From NCBI GenBank assembly GCA_015061575.1, contig SUWF01000006.1, positions 1 through 64,000 on the forward strand: 64,000 bases of DNA. Direction: 5' to 3'. Origin of the DNA: Lentisphaerota bacterium. GTDB lineage: Bacteria > Verrucomicrobiota > Lentisphaeria > Victivallales > Victivallaceae. The notes under the pieces are model-generated. The model searched no databases. It saw only the letters and a list, made by a program, of their open reading frames with translations, and was not told the DNA's origin. A program made the translations under genes and the position numbers. Within the stretch, counting starts at the first letter, position 1. The number at the start of each line of letters is the position of its first letter. This document shows positions 1 to 6,740 of the stretch, one piece after another.

Positions 1-85
1 TTTGAAGCGCACTATGCGACTTCGTTGTTCTTGGATTAACATAAATCCGTTTTTATCAAGAGGCAAACCACTTTTTGTTTTCAGT

Positions 86-117
86 GCAAAAAATGAGAGA
101 CCTCTTGTGTCTCTCAT
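86..117 (-). terminator. Intrinsic terminator of the macrodomain gene
   Basis: A perfect 9-bp inverted repeat (93-101 with 109-117, 7-nt loop) is followed on the minus strand by a T run (complement of the A run at 88-93). It lies 14 nt past the stop of the macrodomain gene, so it is a good rho-independent terminator for it. Confidence 0.75.
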
Positions 118-130
118 AATATCTTTGATT

Positions 131-640
131 TCAAGGATTCACGTTCATCTTTGCGTAAATCATCCGGTAGATTTCGGCGTCGGAGTCGGAGAAGCAGCAG
201 AAAATTACTTTTTCGATGGGGGCGTTAAGGTTGCTCAAAACTGTTTCAAGGGCAATTTGTGCGGCTTGTTCTTTCGGGAAATGGTACACTCCGGTCGAAA
301 TGCACGGGAATGCGATTGTTTTGCAGTTGTTCTCTTTTGCCAGAGCAATTGAGTTTATATAGCAGTTTTTCAAGAGTTCGGCTTCGTTGCAGTTGCCGCC
401 GTACCAGACCGGGCCGGGCGTGTGGATGACAAACTTGGCCGGAAGTCTGAATCCGGGAGTAATGCGGGCTTCGCCGGTTTTGCAACCGTTGAATTTGCGG
501 CAGGCTTCGAGCAACTCCCCGCCTGCCGCCCGGTGGATCGCTCCATCCACGCCACCACCACCCAAAAGCGAACAATTAGCGGCATTGACAATGGCATCAA
601 CTTCCAGTTTGGTGATATCGGCGGTTATTATTTCAATCAT
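131..640 (-). CDS. Macrodomain O-acetyl-ADP-ribose deacetylase (YmdB-like)
   Basis: A 169-residue single-domain macrodomain protein. The family hydrolyses O-acetyl-ADP-ribose and can remove ADP-ribose from proteins. Visible motifs are the ADP-ribose-binding Asp8 in ADIT, the VNAAN segment (residues 18-22) followed by the [14 protein letters not shown] loop (27-40), and the phosphate-binding STGVYHFP loop (115-122). The [10 protein letters not shown] signature places it with the MacroD/YmdB class. The ATG at 640 has a CAGGAG ribosome site. It is a single gene with its own downstream terminator, upstream of which lies a 467-bp gap. The cellular role is not predictable from neighbours. Confidence 0.93.
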   Translation of the reverse strand: MIEIITADITKLEVDAIVNAANCSLLGGGGVDGAIHRAAGGELLEACRKFNGCKTGEARITPGFRLPAKFVIHTPGPVWYGGNCNEAELLKNCYINSIALAKENNCKTIAFPCISTGVYHFPKEQAAQIALETVLSNLNAPIEKVIFCCFSDSDAEIYRMIYAKMNVNP

Positions 641-884
641 ATTGCACTCCTGTTTTTTTGATTCCGTTGAAAAATAATATGCTTTTTATACAAAATCAAG
701 TTCAGAGGTGGAATAATTCCGCAAAAATGCGGAACAATTTCAAATTACTTTGATATTATAATCACACCCTTAAAATGGATGGTCAGAATTGCTGTGTACT
801 CTTGCCCGGTTTGAGGAACGGGTTTTATCTGCAAGATAAATCAGTACATCTGGAACTATTTGATCCATTTACTGGCGGAAAGAA

Positions 885-929
885 TTTGAAAAAATAAAGC
901 TCCCAGCCACTTCAGCAGCAGCCGGGAAC
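885..929 (-). terminator. Intrinsic terminator, minus strand
   Basis: On the minus strand a 7-bp stem (901-907 with 921-927, one G-U pair) is followed by GCTTTATTTTTTC, the usual U-tract. It lies about 250 bp upstream of the macrodomain start and about 180 bp beyond the FKBP gene, so it probably ends a separate short transcript. Confidence 0.6.
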
Positions 930-1052
930 CTGGCGCAAATGGCTAAACCTTTATCAGGTACCTCTATTGAGGTATGCCGGTAATGGTCCCTTACAGGACT
1001 TGAGCAAACCATCAGCTCAGCTGGTGATCTTGATCGTCCTCCTGCAGAACAA
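885..1052 (-). ncRNA. Candidate structured small RNA, family not recognised
   Basis: The segment is bounded on the minus strand by one terminator upstream (1051-1097) and another at its end (885-929), which would give an RNA of about 165 nt. It contains hairpins such as TACCTC/GAGGTA around 957-975 and ATGGT/ACCAT around 984-1013. I compared it by eye with SRP RNA, 6S, tmRNA, 5S, TPP, cobalamin and c-di-GMP motifs and found no match. A -10-like TATAAT lies at 1060-1065 (minus), but its -35 is poor. It could also be an untranslated tail or a leader. Confidence 0.3.
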
Positions 1053-1097
1053 AAAATATATTATAAGCCCCCCAAAGCCTCTCATAATATATTTTTC
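1051..1097 (-). terminator. Terminator of the pyrH-lpxA-FKBP operon
   Basis: A perfect 13-bp inverted repeat, all A/T (1052-1064 with 1084-1096), encloses a 19-nt loop and ends in a T run on the minus strand. It starts 11 nt after the FKBP stop codon. The stem is symmetrical and could also act on plus-strand transcripts. Confidence 0.6.
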
Positions 1098-1107
1098 TGC
1101 TTGGACG

Positions 1108-1728
1108 TCAGACTATGGCCAGCAGCTCTACGTCAAAGATCAATGCTGCATCCGGCGGGATCGCCTGACCGGCGCCACGGGAACCGTACCCCAGCTTGGC
1201 CGGGATAAACAGACGGTATTTGCTGCCCACACTCATAAGCTGCAAACCTTCCGTCCAACCCGCAATCACCTGCGTAAGCATAAATTCCAATGGTTCACCG
1301 CGCTGGATGGAACTGTCAAAAACTTCGCCGTTGAGCAAACTGCCCTGATAATGCACCCGCACTTTGCTGTTCATAGCCGGTTTGGGGCCGTTGCCTTCCT
1401 GAATAACCTTGTACTGCAATCCGCTGGCAGTTACCTGCACGCCTTCGGCCTTGGCATTTTCGGCCATAAATTTGGCTTCGGCTTCCCGGTTGGCGGCACT
1501 GACGGCTTCCAGTTCCTTTTCGCCGGCGGCCCGCATAAGTTCCTGCAGCTTCTGCATGGCTTCCTGATATTCATTCGGGTCAAGTTTGGTGTTGCCGCCC
1601 AGATAATCCGCCAGACCGGCAGCTACCAATTTGCCATCCATTTTGACGGCCATCTGCTCGACGTATTCGCCCATATTCATGCCCACGGCATAGGCAAATT
1701 TTTCCATGTCGCTTTTGAAATCACTCAT
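1108..1728 (-). CDS. FKBP-type peptidyl-prolyl cis-trans isomerase (FklB/Mip-like)
   Basis: A 206-residue prolyl isomerase that speeds cis-trans isomerisation at proline bonds. Residues 1-95 form the helical N-terminal dimerisation region, and residues from about 98 form the FKBP barrel, with VRVHYQGSLLNGEVFDSS, VIAGWTEGLQ and the tail LGYGSRGAGQAIPPDAALIFDVELL. There is no signal peptide, so it is probably cytoplasmic, and length and layout match E. coli FklB. A longer reading frame starts at 1788, but the ATG at 1728 is preferred because AAGGA lies a few bases upstream and family similarity begins there. It is the last gene of the pyrH-lpxA operon, 43 nt after lpxA. Confidence 0.92.
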   Translation of the reverse strand: MSDFKSDMEKFAYAVGMNMGEYVEQMAVKMDGKLVAAGLADYLGGNTKLDPNEYQEAMQKLQELMRAAGEKELEAVSAANREAEAKFMAENAKAEGVQVTASGLQYKVIQEGNGPKPAMNSKVRVHYQGSLLNGEVFDSSIQRGEPLEFMLTQVIAGWTEGLQLMSVGSKYRLFIPAKLGYGSRGAGQAIPPDAALIFDVELLAIV

Positions 1729-1771
1729 TTTTATATCCTTAACATTTATATTTGGAGCAAACTGCTCCGGT

Positions 1772-2581
1772 TTACAACTCTTCGTCAAACAAAAATCCGG
1801 CCAGTTCGCTTTCTCCGGCCATGATGCCGCGTTCCGATCCCCGGATAAATTTCACAAAATGTTCCACTTCCGGTGTCATGGGTTCGCTTTCGATCTCCGT
1901 CAGCGCATTGCTGCCGTTCAAATCCTTAAAGAAGTAGGTTTTGATCGCTTTGCGGATCGCCAGCCGCGCCTCGGATTCCAACCCGGCCCGCCGCATACCG
2001 ATGACGTTGGGGCCGCAAACCCGGCAGTTTTCCGCCAGCATACAGTATGGCGGCACATCCTGCGTAAGGATCGTTCTGCCGCCGATCATGGCCAGCTTGC
2101 CGATGCGGCAGAATTGATGGATCAATACATAACCGCTCAAAACCGCCCCGTCTTCGATGATCACATGCCCGGAAACCGCCGTTTGATTAGCTACAGTAAC
2201 ATAATTGCCGATCTGCGCATCGTGCCCGATATGCACAAACGCCATCAGCAAAGTTCCGTCGCCGACCCGGGTAACTTTATCTTCAAAGGGCGACCGGTGG
2301 ATCGTTACATACTCCCGGATGACCGCATTTTTGCCGATTTCTGTATAGCTGCGGATGCCCGGCACAAAGCGGTGATCCTGCGGCTCCGTACCGACCAATG
2401 CCCCAAAATAAATGCGGGTACCTTCGCCAACGGTGGTGAATTCACACACTTTGGCGTGAGCATCGATCCAGCAATTATCGCCGATCACACAATTATTTTC
2501 GACCACGGCGTAGGGGCCGATCTCGACATTTTTGCCGATTTTCGCCCCCGGTGCCACTGCTGCAGTGGGATGAATGGCCAT
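1772..2581 (-). CDS. lpxA: Acyl-ACP--UDP-N-acetylglucosamine O-acyltransferase
   Basis: A 269-residue LpxA that catalyses the first step of lipid A synthesis, moving a hydroxyacyl chain from ACP to UDP-GlcNAc in the cytoplasm. The N-terminal two thirds are left-handed parallel beta-helix hexapeptide repeats beginning IHPTAAVAPGAKIG. The catalytic-His motif AFVHIGHDAQIGN and the C-terminal helical part with NVIGMRRAGLESEARLAIRKA are present. Length matches the family. The start lies immediately next to the pyrH stop, so the two are co-transcribed. A Gfo/Idh/MocA dehydrogenase lies divergently beyond pyrH, which raises the question whether the acceptor sugar is the normal or the 3-amino form. 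Confidence 0.96.
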   Translation of the reverse strand: MAIHPTAAVAPGAKIGKNVEIGPYAVVENNCVIGDNCWIDAHAKVCEFTTVGEGTRIYFGALVGTEPQDHRFVPGIRSYTEIGKNAVIREYVTIHRSPFEDKVTRVGDGTLLMAFVHIGHDAQIGNYVTVANQTAVSGHVIIEDGAVLSGYVLIHQFCRIGKLAMIGGRTILTQDVPPYCMLAENCRVCGPNVIGMRRAGLESEARLAIRKAIKTYFFKDLNGSNALTEIESEPMTPEVEHFVKFIRGSERGIMAGESELAGFLFDEEL

Positions 2582-3301
2582 TTAGCGCACCACCGTTCCC
2601 GCCGAAGTATCGCCGGAAACCACCCGCTCCAGGCTGCCGGCTTCAAAGAAATTGAACACCACAATGGGCAGATCGTGTTCACGGCAGAGCGAAAACGCCG
2701 CTGCATCCATGACTTTAAGCTGCCGGCTCAAAGCTTCTTCGTAGCTCAAAACCTTGTAGCGCACTGCATTGGGATCCTTGAAAGGGTCAGCAGTGTAAAT
2801 ACCGTCAACCTTGGTGGCTTTGAGCACGGCATCACACTGAGTTTCCAACGCCCGCAAAGCGGCAGTGGTATCGGTCGTAAAGAACGGGCTGCCGGTACCT
2901 CCGGCAAAGATCACCACTTTTCCAGCTTCCAGATCCCGCATGGCCCTGGCCCGGTCAAACTGCGGTATGGCAGTACCAAAAGCGGTGGAGCCGTAAACCT
3001 CAGCACTCAAACCGTTGGCATTGCAGTATTCTTTGAGGCACAGACCGTTCATCATAGTTCCCAGCATCCCCATGTAGTCGCAGGAAACCGGATCCATGCC
3101 GGTATTGGCACCCATCACGCCCCGCCAGATGTTGCCGGCGCCGACTACAATGGCTACTTCAAGCCCCTGATCGACCAGCGGCTTGATCCGGGCGACGACC
3201 GCACGGACCGCATCGGCATCATAGCCATGATCAAATTTACCCTTGAGAGTTTCTCCGCTAAGCTTGAGCAGAACACGATTGTAGACAAAATTACCGGACA
3301 T
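2582..3301 (-). CDS. pyrH: UMP kinase
   Basis: A 239-residue uridylate kinase of the amino-acid-kinase fold. It phosphorylates UMP to UDP in pyrimidine nucleotide synthesis. Motifs: KLSGETLKG near the N-terminus, GAGNIWRG for phosphate and nucleotide binding, DYMGMLGTMMNGL, and AGGTGSPFFTTDTTAALRA. A GTG nine bases upstream (3310) is in frame but overlaps the ribosome site GAAAGG, so the ATG at 3301 is preferred. It is the first gene of pyrH-lpxA-FKBP, which groups nucleotide supply with UDP-sugar use. Its promoter is at 3342-3370. Confidence 0.96.
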   Translation of the reverse strand: MSGNFVYNRVLLKLSGETLKGKFDHGYDADAVRAVVARIKPLVDQGLEVAIVVGAGNIWRGVMGANTGMDPVSCDYMGMLGTMMNGLCLKEYCNANGLSAEVYGSTAFGTAIPQFDRARAMRDLEAGKVVIFAGGTGSPFFTTDTTAALRALETQCDAVLKATKVDGIYTADPFKDPNAVRYKVLSYEEALSRQLKVMDAAAFSLCREHDLPIVVFNFFEAGSLERVVSGDTSAGTVVR

Positions 3302-3341
3302 AACGGGCACCTTTCGTTAGTTTTTGCATTAATACTTTGTA

Positions 3342-3370
3342 AATATAACCCGGAATTTGATTTCTTGCAA
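3342..3370 (-). promoter_or_regulatory. Sigma70-type promoter of pyrH-lpxA-FKBP
   Basis: On the minus strand TTGCAA (3365-3370), a 17-nt spacer and TATATT (3342-3347) precede pyrH by about 40 nt. Confidence 0.65.
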
Positions 3371-3378
3371 GAAAAAAC

Positions 3379-3407
3379 TTGGAGTTTTGGCAAATAGTGG
3401 CTATATT
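3379..3407 (+). promoter_or_regulatory. Sigma70-type promoter of the Gfo/Idh/MocA-priA operon
   Basis: TTGGAG (3379-3384), 17-nt spacer, TATATT (3402-3407), 45 nt before the ATG. It is back-to-back with the pyrH promoter, the two -35 hexamers being only 8 nt apart. Confidence 0.6.
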
Positions 3408-3451
3408 ATTATTAAAATCAACAACAATTACCTAACGGAAAGAGGAAAAAG

Positions 3452-4477
3452 ATGGAAAATCCGGAAAAATCCCGTAAACTTAAAGTCGGGGTCATTGGCG
3501 TTGGAGCGTTGGGCAGACATCACGCCCGACTCTATAACCTCAGCGAAAATGCCGAAGTCGTGGGCATCTTTGACACCACCAGTGCCACAGCCCGGGCGGT
3601 CGGCGAAGAGTTCGGTCTGAAAGTTTATGACACCTGGCAGAAGCTGGCCGCCGAGTGCGATGCTCTTTCAGTGGCAGTACCGGCGACTTTTCACCACACC
3701 ATGACCATTCCGCTTTTGGAAATGAAAAAACATGTGCTGGTGGAAAAACCCATTGCCGCTTCTGTCGAAGAAGCCGAAGCCATGGTCGCCGCCGCCAAAG
3801 CCAACAATGTAGTGCTGGCCGTCGGCCATGTGGAACGCTTTAATCCGGCAATGGATTTTCTGGAAAAATACAAAGCCAACACCCGCTTTATCGAAGCACA
3901 CCGCCTGGCGAATTATCCGCCGCCGCGCCCGGGCAGCTATCGCCGGGGAACAGAAGTAAGCGTGGCACTGGATCTGATGATCCACGATATCGATTTGGTG
4001 CTGACCATGGTCGACAGCGAAGTGGAACACTTTGACGCAGTAGGTATTCCGGTCATGGGCGACACCGAAGATATCGTCAGCGTACGCATCAAATTCAAAA
4101 ACGGTTCGGTCGCCAACATGACCGCCAGCCGGGTCAGTCAGGAACCCATGCGCCGTTTCCGGGTGTTTCAGGATGACTGCTACCTTTCCATGGACTACGG
4201 CAAACACTCCGGCGTGGTGCTCAAGCGCAACCGCATCGGGCTGGCCCGCAAAGATATTGCGCTCAACGAAAAGAATGCGCTGGCGGCAGAACTCGAAGAT
4301 TTTATCGCCGCAGTCAAAGCCACGCAGGATTCCGGCAGCGTGGTGCAGGCCAAAGTTTCCGGCGAAGCCGGTCTGAAGGCCCTCAAGCTGGCTACGGATA
4401 TAGAAAAAGAGATCCGCAGCTACAACGAACGTTACGGCTTCAAGTTCCGTACTCCGCCGGCGGTGGAAGATTGCTGA
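3452..4477 (+). CDS. Gfo/Idh/MocA family NAD(P)-dependent sugar dehydrogenase
   Basis: A 341-residue oxidoreductase. Residues 10-130 are a Rossmann domain with GVIGVGALGRHH and the family signature VLVEKPIA. The C-terminal alpha/beta domain has VGHVERFNPA and DLMIHDIDLVLTMV, where the His/Asp motif usually lies at the active site. There is no signal peptide. The neighbourhood (lpxA on the other side of a divergent promoter) resembles arrangements in other Gram-negative bacteria where such an enzyme sits among lipid A genes. A role like GnnA, which oxidises UDP-GlcNAc at C3 before transamination, is possible, but no GnnB-like aminotransferase is in the window. Ribosome site GAGG precedes the ATG. 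Co-transcribed with priA. Confidence 0.88.
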   Translation: MENPEKSRKLKVGVIGVGALGRHHARLYNLSENAEVVGIFDTTSATARAVGEEFGLKVYDTWQKLAAECDALSVAVPATFHHTMTIPLLEMKKHVLVEKPIAASVEEAEAMVAAAKANNVVLAVGHVERFNPAMDFLEKYKANTRFIEAHRLANYPPPRPGSYRRGTEVSVALDLMIHDIDLVLTMVDSEVEHFDAVGIPVMGDTEDIVSVRIKFKNGSVANMTASRVSQEPMRRFRVFQDDCYLSMDYGKHSGVVLKRNRIGLARKDIALNEKNALAAELEDFIAAVKATQDSGSVVQAKVSGEAGLKALKLATDIEKEIRSYNERYGFKFRTPPAVEDC

Positions 4478-4481
4478 AAAC

Positions 4482-6734
4482 GTGCTGATAGCTCAAGTCA
4501 TCGTTGAACTTTCGCTGGATCGGAAATTTGATTATCTGATCCCGGAGGAGCTATCCGCTGCGGTACGGCCGGGCGTGCGGGTGGAGGTGCCTTTCGGCAA
4601 ATCCACCCGGGTCGGCTGTGTCTTGAGCGTAAGCGAAGTGGAAAACTTTTCCGGGCGCTTTGAACTTAAACCGGTGCTGGCGGTCAAAAGCAACTCGCCG
4701 CAGCTCCCGGAAAAGCTGCTTCAGCTCGGCAGCTGGATGGCCGATTATTATTGCTGCAGCTACGAACAGGCGGTCAAGGCCCTGCTCCCCGGAGCGGTGC
4801 GCCGGGCCAAAAGCAATCGCGGCAAAAGGCGTTTTGCGCTCAACGATCTGGCGGCGGCAGATGAATTTATCCGGCAAAACAGCAGCAAAAAAACTGCCGC
4901 CAAACGTATAGCTGTCCTGCAAACACTTATGCAGGAAGATGATTTGACTGCCGATGAAATAGAATTGCGCTGCGGCGCCACTGCTTCGGTGATCAAAGGC
5001 TTGCTGGAGTTGGAACTTCTGGTCATCAGCTCAGTAGATGCGCTCAAACGCCGGAAACATCGCAAATTTGCCGTCGCCCCCGACAAACCCCGCACACCTA
5101 CAGCTGAGCAGCAAGCTGCGCTGGATGGCATCTGCCAGCTGCTTGATCACCCCGAATGGGATGTACGCACCGGCTTATTGTTCGGCGTGACCGGTTCCGG
5201 TAAAACCGAAGTATATTTGCAAAGCATCGCCCATGCGCTCAAGCTGGGCAAAAGTGCGATCGTGCTGGTGCCGGAAATATCGCTTACTCCGCAGACCGTG
5301 CGCCGCTTCCGGGCCCGCTTTGGCGATGCGCTGGCCGTGCTGCACAGCCGTCTGAGCGATGCCGAACGCCGGGAAGAGTGGCAAAAAATCTACAACGGTC
5401 AGGCTCAAATCGCTATCGGAGCAAGATCGGCACTTTTTGCGCCGCTGGCCAATCTGGGGCTGATCGTGGTCGATGAAGAACACGAAAATTCCTACAAACA
5501 AGCCGAAGCCCCCCGCTACTCAGCCCGGGATGTGGCAGTAATGCGGGGAAAAATCGAAAATGCCGCCGTGGTGTTGGGCAGTGCGACCCCGGCTTTGGAA
5601 ACTTATTACAACGCCTTGAACGGCAAATATAAACTCTGGAAACTCGAACACCGGGCCGAAGATTCTCCACTGCCGGAAGTGCGGGTCGTGGATCTGGCTC
5701 TGGCCCGGGAACACGCTAAAGAGCATCCCGGTGCAGGCAGCACACTGTTTACTCCGGAACTTATCAGTGCCATCAAAAGCCGCCTGCATTGCCGTGAACA
5801 GGTGATATTGTTTTTAAACCGCCGGGGGTATGCCCGGGAGCTGGCCTGTCCGGAGGAACTATGCACCTGGGTGGCGGAGTGTCCGGATTGCTCCAAATCA
5901 TACATTTATCACCGTTCCCGGCAGATGCTTTCGTGCGGGTTGTGCGGCCGGATCGTCCCGGCGCCGGTGCATTGTCCGGTCTGCAACGCTGAAGTGCTGC
6001 GCACCCGGGGCGTGGGGACGGAGCGGATCGAAGATATTGCCCGGCGCATCTTTCCGCATGCCCGGATCGAACGCATGGATTCTGATACCATGCGGGGGGC
6101 CGACGCCCACGAAATTACGCTGGAAAAATTCCGCCGGGGCGAACTTGATATACTCATTGGCACACAGATGATCGCCAAAGGGCTGGACTTCCCCAACGTT
6201 ACACTGGTGGGAGTCATCAACGCTGACTCCGGCTTGAACATTCCCGACATCCGGGCTTCAGAGCGGACTTTTCAGCTGTTGACCCAGGTTGCGGGACGGG
6301 CCGGACGGGGCGATAAACATGGCGAAGTGATCATCCAGACTTTCAGCCCTTACAACGATGTTATCCGCTACGCCGTGGCGCAGGATTTTCCGGCCTTTTA
6401 CGAATACGATGCGGCGGTGCGGCAAGTTTTGAATTATCCGCCGTTCGGCCACCTCATAGCCTTGTACGCCCGGGGCGAAAACGAAAGCGAAGTATCTGAA
6501 GTGATCAATGCAGTTTTTCTGAAAGCCAAAAGTTTCTGCCATGCCAGCGTCATTGCCGTGGAACCGGCTCCGGCGCCGCTGGCCCGGGTCAAAGGCAAAT
6601 ACCGTTATCTGGCGACTTTCCGGGGCGAAAAAATTTCCAGCGTGCGCCGGGCTCTGCGGCAGATGGTGCTGCATGAAGTATGGAAAAACTCCGTCGAATT
6701 ATATCTGGATATGGACGCTCAGACTTTGATCTGA
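4482..6734 (+). CDS. priA: Primosomal replication-restart helicase PriA
   Basis: A 750-residue PriA, the 3'-5' DNA helicase that reloads the replisome at abandoned forks. In order: the N-terminal DNA-binding domain with FDYLIPEEL, a winged-helix region, helicase lobe 1 with Walker A GVTGSGKT (235-242) and DEEH, GSATPALETYY, the zinc-binding insertion (about 450-500), and lobe 2 ending with QVAGRAGRGDK. The first zinc pair reads CPEELC (C-x4-C) instead of the usual C-x2-C; the other pairs CPDC, CGLC and CPVC look normal. The start is GTG, four bases after the preceding stop. Translational coupling is likely. It converges on the next gene with six bases between. Confidence 0.96.
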   Translation: MLIAQVIVELSLDRKFDYLIPEELSAAVRPGVRVEVPFGKSTRVGCVLSVSEVENFSGRFELKPVLAVKSNSPQLPEKLLQLGSWMADYYCCSYEQAVKALLPGAVRRAKSNRGKRRFALNDLAAADEFIRQNSSKKTAAKRIAVLQTLMQEDDLTADEIELRCGATASVIKGLLELELLVISSVDALKRRKHRKFAVAPDKPRTPTAEQQAALDGICQLLDHPEWDVRTGLLFGVTGSGKTEVYLQSIAHALKLGKSAIVLVPEISLTPQTVRRFRARFGDALAVLHSRLSDAERREEWQKIYNGQAQIAIGARSALFAPLANLGLIVVDEEHENSYKQAEAPRYSARDVAVMRGKIENAAVVLGSATPALETYYNALNGKYKLWKLEHRAEDSPLPEVRVVDLALAREHAKEHPGAGSTLFTPELISAIKSRLHCREQVILFLNRRGYARELACPEELCTWVAECPDCSKSYIYHRSRQMLSCGLCGRIVPAPVHCPVCNAEVLRTRGVGTERIEDIARRIFPHARIERMDSDTMRGADAHEITLEKFRRGELDILIGTQMIAKGLDFPNVTLVGVINADSGLNIPDIRASERTFQLLTQVAGRAGRGDKHGEVIIQTFSPYNDVIRYAVAQDFPAFYEYDAAVRQVLNYPPFGHLIALYARGENESEVSEVINAVFLKAKSFCHASVIAVEPAPAPLARVKGKYRYLATFRGEKISSVRRALRQMVLHEVWKNSVELYLDMDAQTLI

Positions 6735-6740
6735 AGCAGC

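Larger units (their letters stand above)
641..1107. other. 467-bp intergenic region with two hairpins
   Basis: No credible protein gene is seen. The region holds an AT-stem terminator next to the FKBP gene (1051-1097), a GC-rich minus-strand terminator (885-929), and between them about 120 nt rich in small hairpins, listed separately as a candidate RNA. A TATAAT hexamer sits at 757-762 on the plus strand, without a matching -35. The stretch 641-884 shows nothing else recognisable. Confidence 0.6.

Noticed and set aside
2-352. 116-residue plus-strand frame at the left edge
   Set aside because: Antisense to the macrodomain gene and its terminator, without a start site or domain.
1007-1040. Possible tRNA fragment (AGCTCAGCTGGTG looks like a tRNA D-arm)
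   Set aside because: There is no T-arm (GGTTCGAATCC type), anticodon arm or acceptor pairing around it.
1706-3397. 563-residue plus-strand open frame opposite lpxA and pyrH
   Set aside because: It has no domain, no ribosome site, and runs antisense through two well-conserved genes; it is a shadow of G/C-rich third positions.
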